Source of the DNA: Eubacterium plexicaudatum ASF492
GTDB lineage: Bacteria; Bacillota; Clostridia; Lachnospirales; Lachnospiraceae
Direction of reading: 5' to 3'
Assembly (NCBI RefSeq): GCF_000364225.2
Contig: NZ_AQFT02000001.1
Span: forward strand, 2,604,001-2,668,000
DNA length: 64,000 nucleotides
The notes under the pieces were generated by a model. It saw only the letters and a program-made list of their open reading frames with translations, had not been told where the DNA came from and ran no database searches. Both the position numbers and the translations under genes were made by a program. Below are positions 11,389-20,466 of the stretch, piece by piece. Positions within the stretch are counted from its first letter, which is position 1. Each line of letters begins with the position of its first letter.

Positions 11389-12413
11389 TTATGTCAGATT
11401 CATGCCCGCCGATTCTCTGACTATCAGATGACACGGCAGTTCCATACGCACACACTCCTGATGTCCGCCCTGCAGCCGGTCTTTCAGTGTCAGTACCGCC
11501 AGATGCGCCATATCTCCTTTTGGAATGCGAATGGTCGTCAGCATCGGTGAAAACCGCACGGCCTCTTCGATATCATCAATAGAAATGACAGCCGGGCGGT
11601 ATACCTGCTTTTTACGCCGTTTGTTCGCATCCTTCATTGCCTGCAAAAAACCAAGCGCCGTAACATCATTCGCACAGAAAACTGCCGTAGGCGGCCGGTG
11701 CAGCGCTTCCAGACGATGAAACGCCTGATACCCTTCTTCCCGTGTCTGATTCGTCGATACGATATATTCATAAATCATGGAAATCTTATGATTCAGCAGG
11801 CATTCGTAATAGCCGCCGTATCTGGCTTCCATCGTACAGTCACCGACATACGCAATTGAAGTATGTCCAAGCTCCAGCAGATATTCCACGGCCATCATGG
11901 CAGCCTGGGCGCCATTACACGTGATCTCATCCATCCGGTAGTCCATCGGATTGCGGTCAATCGCAACAACGCCGCGGTATTTACGCAAAATAACATCTGC
12001 AACCGCCTGCGGACACTTTCCGAGCACGAGCATGCCATCCGCGCGTACTCTGCTCTCGCTGCCTAATATGGAAATATCCGGGACATGCAAAAGCTGTCCC
12101 GGAATACAATTTCCCTGATAAAATTCCGTTTCGATATAACGGTACATTTCCGCAAAAAAAGGATCTTCCTCTAACGAATGGAATCTTGCCAGCAGGATAT
12201 CTATTTTATATGGCTTCTGCTTTGGGGCACTGCCCCGGCCACCCATTTTCAGCTGTCTGGCGTTTTGATCCGGCACATAGTGAAGCTCTCTTGCAGCCTG
12301 CCGGATCCGCTCAGTCAGATTTTTATCCTGGCACTGATAATCCGGACAGTTTAAAACTCTGGATACCGTCGCTATGGATGCGCCTGTCATCCGTGCAATT
12401 TTTTCAGTGACAT
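11389..12413 (-). CDS. LacI-family transcriptional regulator (second), operon member
   Basis: LacI/GalR repressor of about 341 residues. The open frame seems to begin inside the helix-turn-helix, at MTGASIATVSRVLN, but restoring one A in the run at 12399-12404 extends it to an ATG at 12411-12413 that reads MSLKKIAR and follows AGGAAGG. The remainder is the sensor domain, with a typical AFFCANDVTALGF-like effector region near residue 240. It lies 21 bp downstream of the permease gene, so it is probably expressed with the importer and binds the two GAAAACGTTTTC palindromes upstream of that operon (inference). Confidence 0.85.
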
Positions 12414-12434
12414 GGCAGCCGTTTCCTTCCTATT

Positions 12435-13208
12435 TTATTTTAATCCTCTTTGTTTCAGCAGATAATTTTCCACATTGGAAAATATCCCTTTGTCAATGAC
12501 AATTCCGATCAGAATAATGACAAGCATCACGGTCATAACCTGGTTGATATCCGCCAGGTCACGCCCGATCATTAACGTATAACCCAGACCTACCGAAGCA
12601 GACATCACTTCGCCGGACATCAGCGCACGCCACGCAAACGACCACGCCTGTTTTAAACCTGCCACAAACGACGGCAGCGCAGCCGGAAAAATAACTTTTG
12701 TGTACATTTTTCCAGGTGTGACACCCATGGTCTTTGCCGCTTTTATATAAATCGGCGGCACTTCTTTAATCCCGCTTTCCACCGCAAGGGAAATGCTGAA
12801 TACCGACCCCATAACTACGACAAAAATAATGGAGCTTTCTTTCAGACCAAACCAGAGAATTGCAAATGGCACCCAGCAAATGCTCGGCAGTGTCTGTATA
12901 CCGAGCAGCAGCGGTTTTAAATTTCTCGCCAGATATTCCGACCGGATAATGAGTATGCCAAACAGCACACCTACGACGACCGAAATAAAAAATCCGACCA
13001 GTACACGCAGCATACTTTTCCCGACCGCCGCGATTAAGGTGCCGTTTGCAAGTAACGTCTTCGCGCTTTGGACAACGCCTGCCGGATGCGGCACCGCATA
13101 CGGCTTGGCCCATTCGAACCAGTCCGTAGCCGCCACATATAACAGCTGCCAGACCGCGAGCAGTCCGATGAAAAACAAAATGCTTCCTGTTAATCTGCGT
13201 GTTTTCAT
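12435..13208 (-). CDS. ABC importer permease, SsuC/TauC type
   Basis: A 257-residue inner-membrane permease of the nitrate/sulfonate/taurine class, with about six hydrophobic helices and an EAA-type loop (ESGIKEVPPIYIKAAKTMGV) that contacts the ATPase. It overlaps the ATPase gene by 4 bp, implying translational coupling. The substrate would be a small organic or inorganic oxyanion or a thiamine-precursor-like compound; the sequence does not decide among these. Confidence 0.9.
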   Translation of the reverse strand: MKTRRLTGSILFFIGLLAVWQLLYVAATDWFEWAKPYAVPHPAGVVQSAKTLLANGTLIAAVGKSMLRVLVGFFISVVVGVLFGILIIRSEYLARNLKPLLLGIQTLPSICWVPFAILWFGLKESSIIFVVVMGSVFSISLAVESGIKEVPPIYIKAAKTMGVTPGKMYTKVIFPAALPSFVAGLKQAWSFAWRALMSGEVMSASVGLGYTLMIGRDLADINQVMTVMLVIILIGIVIDKGIFSNVENYLLKQRGLK

Positions 13209-13993
13209 GCCTGATTCACCTCCGGACCGTCAAATTCATCTGCCACGCTCTTTCTGGCGCTTAAGCTGACCTCATTTAATATCTGCTTTCGAAGCGCGGT
13301 GAATTCCGGTGCTTCAATATTTCTCGGACGCGCAAACCGAATCGGAATAATCTGCTTGATCTGTCCCGGATTTTCCGCCATCACCACAACACGGTCCGCA
13401 AAATAAATCGCCTCTTCCACACTGTGCGTCACATACAAAATCGTCTTTTTGGTCTTTTCCCAAATCCCTTCCAGTTCCGCACGCAAAATGTGAATCGTCT
13501 GCTTGTCCAACGCGGAAAACGGCTCGTCCATCAGCAGCAGCTTGCTGTCCAGCGCCAGTGCGCGGGCCAGTGCGGTACGCTGTTTCATACCGCCGGAAAT
13601 CTGATGAATCGGATAATCTTTATAATGCCACAACTGCACCATTTTTAAGTATTTCTCTGCGATTTCCAGCTGCCTGGCCTTTGGATATCCTGCCGCATCC
13701 AATCCGAACAGCACATTTTCCATGACATTCAGCCAAGGATACAGCGCGGCTTCCTGGAACATAACGACGCGGTCTGCCCCCGGCCCGGTTACAGGCTGCC
13801 CATCCAGGCTGATCGTACCGGAAGTCGGGGTGTCCAGTCCCGCCACCAGATTTAACAGCGTCGATTTTCCACAGCCGGAAGGCCCGACGATGCAGATAAA
13901 TTCTCCTTTTGCCACTTCCAGTGATATGTCCTGCAATGTTTCTTTTTTTGTCTCTTTAAAAACTTTACTAATGGAATTCAGTTGTAAATACAT
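13205..13993 (-). CDS. ABC importer ATPase, SsuB/TauB type
   Basis: A 262-residue nucleotide-binding subunit with Walker A GPSGCGKST (37-45), signature ISGGMKQR, Walker B LLLMDEP and switch His in VTHS. I start it at the ATG at 13991-13993, which follows GGAGGAAAGCG, rather than at an in-frame ATG 54 bases upstream that would extend deep into the preceding lipoprotein gene. It then overlaps that gene by 26 bp and the permease gene by 4 bp. Energises the importer on the cytoplasmic face. Confidence 0.92.
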   Translation of the reverse strand: MYLQLNSISKVFKETKKETLQDISLEVAKGEFICIVGPSGCGKSTLLNLVAGLDTPTSGTISLDGQPVTGPGADRVVMFQEAALYPWLNVMENVLFGLDAAGYPKARQLEIAEKYLKMVQLWHYKDYPIHQISGGMKQRTALARALALDSKLLLMDEPFSALDKQTIHILRAELEGIWEKTKKTILYVTHSVEEAIYFADRVVVMAENPGQIKQIIPIRFARPRNIEAPEFTALRKQILNEVSLSARKSVADEFDGPEVNQA

Positions 13994-14981
13994 CGCTTTC
14001 CTCCGGTACTTCCCCAATAAATCCTTCATTTTTACTGATTTCGGCAAACTTCATAATCGCATCCATATTTAATTCGGTATCAACCGTCATTCTTGCAAAT
14101 GCGTTTTGAATAACTTCCTCATCAAGCGCTTTGCCTGTCGTTTCCTGAATTTCCGTATTTACAATCGTACGGGCTTCCTGCGGATTTTCATTAATATAAA
14201 GTGTTGCTTCTTCATGTGCCTCCAGAAACTGCTTCACAAGATCCGGACGTTCTTCTATAAAATCCTGACTGGCCACAACGACTGCCGTCGGATAATTTCC
14301 CTCTAAAAAGACTTCGTTATAGTCCAGCAGCACTTCCGCATTGCCGTTGTTTTCAATCGTCGTTGCCCAAGGCTCCGGTACAAGTGCGGCATCCACGCTG
14401 CCGTTATCTATGAGATTTAAAATATCCGCATTGGAACTTGCATTAACCGTTACGTCGCCGCCTGCATCAACCGTCTTTAACCCCTGATCCGATATCAGGC
14501 TTAACAGACACAGATGCTGCGTATTTCCCATCTGCGGTACCGCAACTTTTTTTCCGGCAAGGTCTGCTACCGACGTTATGCCGGCATCTTTGCGTTTTAA
14601 AAGTACGGCTCCGGCATTCGTTGTGTTCGATATAATCTTTACATCGCCGTCGGATTTTACATTTGCACTCACTGCCGGAACCGGTCCGATATAGCCAAGG
14701 TCAATCTCCCCTGCAAAAATCGCTTCCATTTCCGCCGGGCCCGCATTAAAAGAAGTCCATGAAACGTCGCAGGTATCTTTCCATTTTTCTTCCAGTGTTT
14801 TTTTATTTTTCATTACAAGCGCCTGTGTATGCGTAATATTTGGAAAATACGCAATACGTACTTCTGCTTTTTCTGCCGATGTGCCGTCACCGTTTTGGCC
14901 TTTTTTGCCGCATGCTGCTAATGACGCACAAAGTCCTGTAAGCAGGATACCGGCAGCAACTTTTTGCATTATTTTTTTCAT
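13968..14981 (-). CDS. substrate-binding lipoprotein of SsuA/NrtA type
   Basis: A 337-residue binding protein: signal peptide with lipobox LAAC (lipidated Cys24), then a periplasmic-binding fold of the NMT1/SsuA class. Family features include VRIAYFPNITH at the mature N-terminus, the FNAGPAEMEAIFAGEIDLGY segment and VDAALVPEPWA. It delivers the ligand to the adjacent permease. First gene of the operon, preceded by AGGAGG, an extended -10 (TGGTAAAAT, 15026-15031) and the operator pair. Confidence 0.92.
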   Translation of the reverse strand: MKKIMQKVAAGILLTGLCASLAACGKKGQNGDGTSAEKAEVRIAYFPNITHTQALVMKNKKTLEEKWKDTCDVSWTSFNAGPAEMEAIFAGEIDLGYIGPVPAVSANVKSDGDVKIISNTTNAGAVLLKRKDAGITSVADLAGKKVAVPQMGNTQHLCLLSLISDQGLKTVDAGGDVTVNASSNADILNLIDNGSVDAALVPEPWATTIENNGNAEVLLDYNEVFLEGNYPTAVVVASQDFIEERPDLVKQFLEAHEEATLYINENPQEARTIVNTEIQETTGKALDEEVIQNAFARMTVDTELNMDAIMKFAEISKNEGFIGEVPEESDVFTTEFH

Positions 14982-15064
14982 ATTACAAAACCTCCTGATT
15001 TTTCTTATTCCTACTCAATGTCTGCATTTTACCACAGAAATATACACCTTTCTTCAGCTTTTCT

Positions 15065-15076
15065 GAAAACGTTTTC
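15065..15076 (-). promoter_or_regulatory. LacI-type operator, promoter-proximal
   Basis: Perfect palindrome GAAAACGTTTTC, 34 bp upstream of the predicted extended -10 at 15026-15031 of the ABC importer operon. The CG-centred form is typical of LacI-family sites. Presumed target of the LacI gene inside the same operon. Confidence 0.75.
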
Positions 15077-15140
15077 TCTTGCAAATTGCACGCATTATAA
15101 AATTATATTTTTATAAAATAAATCGATATCTTCCCATTCG

Positions 15141-15152
15141 GAAAACGTTTTC
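15141..15152 (-). promoter_or_regulatory. LacI-type operator, distal copy
   Basis: Second perfect GAAAACGTTTTC, 76 bp from the first. The two sites share the longer TTCTGAAAACGTTTTC core in opposite orientation, suggesting looping or cooperative binding. It sits between the popT terminator and the importer promoter. Confidence 0.7.
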
Positions 15153-15171
15153 AGAAAAAAGCAAAAAAATC

Positions 15172-15196
15172 GGAGAGAAGCTCTGCCGTTCTCTCC
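15172..15196 (-). terminator. intrinsic terminator of popT
   Basis: GGAGAGAA and TTCTCTCC form an 8-bp stem over a 9-base loop, followed on the minus strand by a T-rich tract (G then seven T). Lies 22 bp after the popT stop codon. Confidence 0.75.
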
Positions 15197-15217
15197 TTTT
15201 TCTTTTCCTTTTCTTGG

Positions 15218-16093
15218 TCAGGCTTCCCGTACCCCCTTCATCATCTGCAGTCCGAGAATGATCGCTCCGCCGATGACAAAAAACAAAATACTGAACGTAT
15301 CGAAGGAAAGCGCTGCCTGCGGTGTATCCAGGGTCTCCGGTCCTCTGATTACCGCATAGACGGAGCCCAGCATCAGGCCGATAATCAGATAGATCGTCTG
15401 CGGCCGAAACCGTTCCAACGCTTTGCGAATCAGCTTTACCACGCTGAATATGCCGACTAAAACGCCGCATCCAAATATAAATACCGTTGGAAATGCCGCA
15501 AAATCAAAGTGTAAAATGTCTTTGATTGCCGTAATAACCGGCAGATAAAGTCCCATAATCAGCAGCAGTGTGGAACCTGAAATTCCCGGAAGCACCATAG
15601 CGGAGATTGCAACGGCTCCGGCCAGAAAAATATAAATGCCAAGACGCACATCCAAATGCTCCAGGTTCATGCTGCTGCCGCCGGATACCGGATTAAACCA
15701 TGTTATGGCAATTACAATCGCTGCTCCGACAAGCGCAAACAATGCTGATACCGGCGATGCCTTAAGCGCGTTTTTTTCTTCCGCAACGACAATCGGTATC
15801 GCAAATATAATAAATCCGATAAACATGGAGCTGATCGCATAGATATTGGATTCAAATACGCTTGTCAGCACAAGTATTGCGAGTACCATACCGCATGCCC
15901 ATCCGATTCCAAGCTTGATCAAAAATAACAGCGCTTTCTTTTTCTTTTCCAAATTGCCGCGCAGCAGATCGTCCATCGAACCGATAAACTGATCATAGAA
16001 CCCAAGCAGAAACGCGATTGTCCCGCCGGATACACCGGGCACACTATCTGCCAGTGCCATGCAAAATCCTCTGATAAACTGAATGATATACAT
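15218..16093 (-). CDS. popT: DUF368 protein, putative undecaprenyl-phosphate translocase
   Basis: A 291-residue polytopic membrane protein of the DUF368 family. It opens with the diagnostic FIRGFCMALADSVPGVSGGT and carries the second repeat signature AMVLPGISGSTLLLIMGLY. DUF368 members (PopT) recycle undecaprenyl phosphate across the membrane for cell-wall and polysaccharide synthesis. ATG follows AAAGAGG. Monocistronic by appearance: its own terminator lies downstream and hisC ends 42 bp upstream. The gene symbol is assigned from the family, not from an experiment in this organism. Confidence 0.85.
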   Translation of the reverse strand: MYIIQFIRGFCMALADSVPGVSGGTIAFLLGFYDQFIGSMDDLLRGNLEKKKKALLFLIKLGIGWACGMVLAILVLTSVFESNIYAISSMFIGFIIFAIPIVVAEEKNALKASPVSALFALVGAAIVIAITWFNPVSGGSSMNLEHLDVRLGIYIFLAGAVAISAMVLPGISGSTLLLIMGLYLPVITAIKDILHFDFAAFPTVFIFGCGVLVGIFSVVKLIRKALERFRPQTIYLIIGLMLGSVYAVIRGPETLDTPQAALSFDTFSILFFVIGGAIILGLQMMKGVREA

Positions 16094-16135
16094 AAGTTAC
16101 CTCTTTCTATCCATCGTTTTATGTCTCTTCCACTC

Positions 16136-17206
16136 TTATTTTTCGTCTGAATTTTTTAAATAAACACGCAAAAAATCAAGCAAAACGTCCATTTCCTCAT
16201 CCGTTCCGATTGTAATTCTTAAATAGTTGTCAATCCGCGGCTTTGCAAAATAGCGCACATAAATATGCTCTTTTTTTAAAGCTTCAAACAGTTCTTTTGC
16301 ATGGATGTTCGGATGTGTCACAAACAAAAAGTTGCTCCGGCTGTCACCAAAAACAAAGCCGAGCTTTTGAAACTCTTCTTTCACACGCTCTCTTGTTGCT
16401 ATGATTTTATGAATCGTCTTTTTAAAATATGACTCTTCTTCCAATGCAGCCGCCCCGGCAGTCAGCGTCACCTGATTCATCGTATACGAATTGAAGGAAT
16501 ATTTTACGTCATTTAAATATTGAATTAATGTCTGTGACCCAAACGCATATCCGATGCGCATGCCTGCCAGCGATCTTGATTTGGAAAACGTCTGCACCAC
16601 GAGCAGATTTTCATACCGGCCTAGCAGCTGAAGCGCGGAAGTGCCGCCAAAATCAATATATGCCTCGTCTACAATGACAATGACATCTTCATTATGCCGT
16701 AAAATATGTTCGATATCCGTAAGACTTTCAAGCTCTCCGGTCGGTGCATTTGGATTCGCAAACACGACGCCGCCGTTTGGAATGTCATAATCTCCGGCAC
16801 AAATTCGAAACCGTTCATCGAGCGGTACCGTCCGATAAGGAATCCGAAACAGTTCCGCCCAGACATCATAAAACGAATATGTAATATCCGGAAATAAAAT
16901 CGGCTTGTCCGAATTAAAAAAAGTTAAAAACGCCATTGCCAATACATCGTCGGAACCGACGCCAACAAACACCTGCTCCGGTTTTACCCGGTATCTTTTC
17001 GCCAATGCCCGAACAAGTATGCCCGCTTCCGGATCCGGATACAGACGCAGCCTGTCCGTATCAAACGCATACATGCTTTCCACGACACCAGGAGCCGGCG
17101 GGTATGGATTTTCATTCGTATTCAGTTTGATCACACGCTGCTCACCCGGCTGTTCGCCCGGTACATAGGGAACCACTTTTCGTATATTCGCTTCCCAAAG
17201 CTTCAT
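16136..17206 (-). CDS. hisC: histidinol-phosphate aminotransferase
   Basis: A 356-residue fold-type I PLP enzyme that converts imidazole-acetol phosphate to histidinol phosphate. Seen features: LNTNENPYPPAP at the N-terminus, NPNAPTG substrate loop, IVDEAYIDFGG, and the PLP lysine in TFSKSRSLAGMRIGYA. I choose the ATG at 17204-17206 (after AGGATG) over the upstream in-frame start. No other his genes are in the window, so it might serve another aromatic or histidine-like aminotransfer, but the match to HisC is good. Confidence 0.88.
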   Translation of the reverse strand: MKLWEANIRKVVPYVPGEQPGEQRVIKLNTNENPYPPAPGVVESMYAFDTDRLRLYPDPEAGILVRALAKRYRVKPEQVFVGVGSDDVLAMAFLTFFNSDKPILFPDITYSFYDVWAELFRIPYRTVPLDERFRICAGDYDIPNGGVVFANPNAPTGELESLTDIEHILRHNEDVIVIVDEAYIDFGGTSALQLLGRYENLLVVQTFSKSRSLAGMRIGYAFGSQTLIQYLNDVKYSFNSYTMNQVTLTAGAAALEEESYFKKTIHKIIATRERVKEEFQKLGFVFGDSRSNFLFVTHPNIHAKELFEALKKEHIYVRYFAKPRIDNYLRITIGTDEEMDVLLDFLRVYLKNSDEK

Positions 17207-17335
17207 TTTTATATCATCCTCTTTTCTGACATTTCGTATTTCAAACACGTTCCAACATAGATTACTACATTTTGTCCGGAATGTAAACCGGCAATTTACC
17301 GGACCGATGCAAATGTCGTTTGGTATCCCTGAAAA

Positions 17336-17367
17336 ATCCTCCGCATGAATGCCTTCACGCGGAGGAT
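17336..17367 (-). terminator. intrinsic terminator after galT
   Basis: ATCCTCCGC and GCGGAGGAT pair over a 14-base loop, followed on the minus strand by a T5 run. It starts 6 bp past the galT stop codon. Confidence 0.82.
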
Positions 17368-17372
17368 CTCTG

Positions 17373-18905
17373 TTACCGATTAACTGCTTCTATAAATTTC
17401 AAAAACGCATCTCTGCCTTCTTTTGTGCATTTATACACACCGGCATCTTCCAGCACCTGCTGAAATACAAGTCCGATCTCCGTATGAATCACATCATCTA
17501 TGTTAGACGCGTCTATATGATCATATTTGGACCGGAACTGTTCCGCCCAGTCCGCATGCTTCTCCAATGTCTCGTCCGCACGCAGATCCGCGCCTGATAA
17601 TATCGCTGCTTTTAACTGTGCCATTTCGTCTTTCAGTCTGGCCGGCAGCACCGCAAGCCCCATAACTTCGATCAGGCCGATATTTTCTTTTTTAATATGA
17701 TGCAGGTTCGCATGTGGATGATAAACACCCAGCGGATGCTCCTCCGTCGTAATATTATTACGCAGTACCAGATCCAGCTCATACTTTCCGTCCCGCTTTC
17801 TGGCAATCGGCGTAATCGTATTATGCGGCTCGTTATCCGTCTCGGCATAAATAAACGCTGCCTCGTCCGTATATCCGCGCCATTTTAACAAAATCTTATC
17901 TGCCAGTTCAATCAGCCGTTCTTTTTTGTCGGCACGAATACGAATTACGGACATCGGCCATTTTACAATGCCAGCCGATACATCCTCAAAACCTTTAAAA
18001 TGAATCTCCTGCTCTATCGGCGCCTTTGCCATGGCAAATTCATAATGCCCTCCCTGAAAGTGATCATGGCTTAAAATAGAACCGCCTACGATCGGCAGAT
18101 CGGCATTGGAGCCTACAAAATAATGCGGAAACTGCTCTACAAAATCCAGCAGCTTTCCAAATGCCGCACGTTCGATCTTCATCGGCGTATGCAGAGAATT
18201 AAATACGATACAGTGTTCATTGTAATATACATAAGGAGAATACTGGAAATACCAGTCGCTCTCGTTAATCGTAATCGGAATAATCCGGTGGTTTTGTCTT
18301 GCCGGATGGTTTACACGCCCTGCATATCCTTCATTTTCCTTACACAGCAGACATTTCGGATACCCGCTTTGCTTTGCCAGCTTCGCAGCCGCAATCGCTT
18401 TCGGGTCTTTTTCCGGCTTGGATAAATTAATCGTAATATCCAGCTCGCCGTACTCCGTATCGGTAATCCACTTGAGATCTTTTTTGATCCGATATCTGCG
18501 GATATAGTCCGTATCACAGCTTAATTTGTAAAAATAATCGGTTGCTTTCTGCGCATCTTCTTTGTAATATGCACGAAACCGGCGAATCACTTCACTCGGC
18601 CTTGGGACAAGCAGGCTCATAATTTTTGTGTCAAACAGATCGCGGTAAACAATGCTGTTCTCTTCTAAAATCCCATGTTCATGCGCATAGTCCATCATAT
18701 CGCCCAATACGCTTTCCAGTATTTCCTCTGCTGTCTCCTGCGTGAGTGCCGGCTGCTTTTCATACGCTTCTACCACATCGTCTCCCGGTTCATCCAGCTG
18801 AAACAGCTCCAACAGACGATTGATCGTATACTGCTTATCTTCCGGCTGAATCAAACCGGTTGCCAATCCGTAATCCGTCAGTTTTAATATTGATTCCTGA
18901 ATCAT
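17373..18905 (-). CDS. galT: UDP-glucose--hexose-1-phosphate uridylyltransferase, Gram-positive type
   Basis: A 510-residue Leloir-pathway enzyme that exchanges UMP between UDP-glucose and galactose-1-phosphate. It is of the long Firmicute type (GalT2), not the shorter HIT-like enterobacterial type. Histidine motifs are visible at SHDHFQGGHYEF and HPHANLHHIKKENIGLIEVMG. It lies 25 bp downstream of galK in the same direction and ends at a terminator, so galK-galT form an operon. An epimerase (galE) is not in the window. Confidence 0.94.
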   Translation of the reverse strand: MIQESILKLTDYGLATGLIQPEDKQYTINRLLELFQLDEPGDDVVEAYEKQPALTQETAEEILESVLGDMMDYAHEHGILEENSIVYRDLFDTKIMSLLVPRPSEVIRRFRAYYKEDAQKATDYFYKLSCDTDYIRRYRIKKDLKWITDTEYGELDITINLSKPEKDPKAIAAAKLAKQSGYPKCLLCKENEGYAGRVNHPARQNHRIIPITINESDWYFQYSPYVYYNEHCIVFNSLHTPMKIERAAFGKLLDFVEQFPHYFVGSNADLPIVGGSILSHDHFQGGHYEFAMAKAPIEQEIHFKGFEDVSAGIVKWPMSVIRIRADKKERLIELADKILLKWRGYTDEAAFIYAETDNEPHNTITPIARKRDGKYELDLVLRNNITTEEHPLGVYHPHANLHHIKKENIGLIEVMGLAVLPARLKDEMAQLKAAILSGADLRADETLEKHADWAEQFRSKYDHIDASNIDDVIHTEIGLVFQQVLEDAGVYKCTKEGRDAFLKFIEAVNR

Positions 18906-18930
18906 ACTTTTCCACCTTTCCTTTTGTCAT

Positions 18931-20097
18931 TCAGGCCAGTCTTGCAGGACCGTCGCCAATTTCCACCACATAAAAGTCACCTGCATAGCCAATCTTTTCC
19001 TGATACGTCTTACCTACTTTTTCAATAAACGTGTCTACCGCTTCATCTTTTACAATGCTGACCGTACATCCGCCAAACCCTGCGCCTGTCATACGGGAGC
19101 CGATCACACCGTCCACTTCCCAGGCTGCCTCTACCATCGTATCCAGTTCCACGCCTGTTACCTCGTAATCATCCCGCAGCGATACATGAGAAGCGTTCAT
19201 CAGCTCGCCAAACAGCTTTACATCGTTTTGTTTCAGCGCTTCGACCGCTTTTAATGTTCTCTGATTTTCATATACCGCATGTTTTGCCCGTTTCACGCGG
19301 ACTTCATCTTTTATGGCGCTCCGATACAGTTCAAACTGTGCTTCGTCCAGATCGCCCAGCGAATTGATGCCAACCGTTTCCTGTATTTCTGCCAGCGCCG
19401 TCTCACACTCGCTGCGGCGTTCGTTGTACTTGGAATCTCCAAGGCCGCGTTTTTTGTTTGTACAGGAAATAACGATTTTGGCGCCTTCCAGCTTAATCGG
19501 TGCATATTCGTAGTGCAGTGTCGCCGTATCCAAAAAGATTGCATGGTCTGCTTTTCCCATTGCAATTGCAAACTGATCCATAATGCCGCAGTTTACACCG
19601 TTGAAATTATTTTCGGAAAACTGCCCGATCAGCGCCAGATCCTGATTTGTCACGTCAAAGCCAAACAGATCTTTTAAAATATACCCGGTCAGCACTTCTA
19701 CGGATGCGGAAGAGGAAAGTCCGGAACCATTCGGAATATTGCCAAACAACAGCAGGTCCATGCCCTGCTCTACTTTCATTCCGCGTTCCCCAAACGCCCA
19801 CATAACGCCCTTCGGATAATTGGTCCAGTCCGCTTTCTTTTCCACTTTTAAGCCTTCTACCGAAGACTCGATCACACCTAAATGCTCAAAATTCATAGAG
19901 TAAAACCGCAGCGTCTGATCTTCTCTTTTTCTTGCCACGCCATATGTACCGATTGTCAACGCACATGGAAACACATGCCCGCCATTGTAATCCGTATGTT
20001 CTCCGATCAGGTTCACACGCCCCGGTGCGAAATAAACCCGGATATCTCCTTCCGCTCCAAAAATTTCCTTGAATTTTTCTACTAATTGTGCCTGCAT
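18931..20097 (-). CDS. galK: galactokinase
   Basis: A 388-residue GHMP kinase that phosphorylates galactose at C1. Seen: the galactokinase signature GRVNLIGEHTDYNGGHVFP, the GHMP ATP loop NGSGLSSSASVEV and the C-terminal RMTGAGFGGCTVSIV. The ATG at 20095-20097 follows AGAGAGGATAACGAA; a start 30 bases upstream is possible but poorer. First gene of galKT behind a strong promoter at 20172-20200. Confidence 0.95.
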   Translation of the reverse strand: MQAQLVEKFKEIFGAEGDIRVYFAPGRVNLIGEHTDYNGGHVFPCALTIGTYGVARKREDQTLRFYSMNFEHLGVIESSVEGLKVEKKADWTNYPKGVMWAFGERGMKVEQGMDLLLFGNIPNGSGLSSSASVEVLTGYILKDLFGFDVTNQDLALIGQFSENNFNGVNCGIMDQFAIAMGKADHAIFLDTATLHYEYAPIKLEGAKIVISCTNKKRGLGDSKYNERRSECETALAEIQETVGINSLGDLDEAQFELYRSAIKDEVRVKRAKHAVYENQRTLKAVEALKQNDVKLFGELMNASHVSLRDDYEVTGVELDTMVEAAWEVDGVIGSRMTGAGFGGCTVSIVKDEAVDTFIEKVGKTYQEKIGYAGDFYVVEIGDGPARLA

Positions 20098-20171
20098 TTC
20101 GTTATCCTCTCTTTCTTTTTCCATCATAACAACTCAGCCGGTCTGACCCGCTTCTATCTTTCCATATCTCA

Positions 20172-20200
20172 ATTATAAGCATTATGCTCAAAGAATTCAA
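20172..20200 (-). promoter_or_regulatory. sigma-A-like promoter of galKT
   Basis: On the minus strand TTGAAT, 17-bp spacer, TATAAT, about 75 bp before the galK ATG. The 339-bp gap between galK and the PAP2 gene otherwise holds the divergent promoter at 20375-20403 and AT-rich sequence without further genes. Confidence 0.8.
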
Positions 20201-20374
20201 TTTCCTTTTTCGTTTTCACAACAATATTCCGAAAAAATGCAACAAAAAGACAGTTTCCGGAAAACAGACGAAATGTTTCATTTTCAAAATGCACAAAAGA
20301 AAATCGTTTCCATGCATGTTTTTTTATTTTTTCCATAAACTTTATTAAAACGGCCGGAATTTAAAATTACCCAC

Positions 20375-20403
20375 TTGTATGCGGAAAATGCATGTGCTAT
20401 AAT
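20375..20403 (+). promoter_or_regulatory. sigma-A-like promoter of PAP2 gene
   Basis: TTGTAT, 17-bp spacer, TATAAT with an extended TGC in front of the -10. It lies 64 bp upstream of the ATG at 20467. Confidence 0.8.
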
Positions 20404-20466
20404 CCGCATTAACAGAAGCAACATTAACAATTGGTTCTCTAAGCAATGAATAAAGAAGGTTGAACA

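Noticed and set aside
20299..20312. cre-like box GAAAATCGTTTCCA upstream of galK
   Set aside because: Two mismatches in conserved cre positions and 100 bp from the promoter; too weak to annotate.
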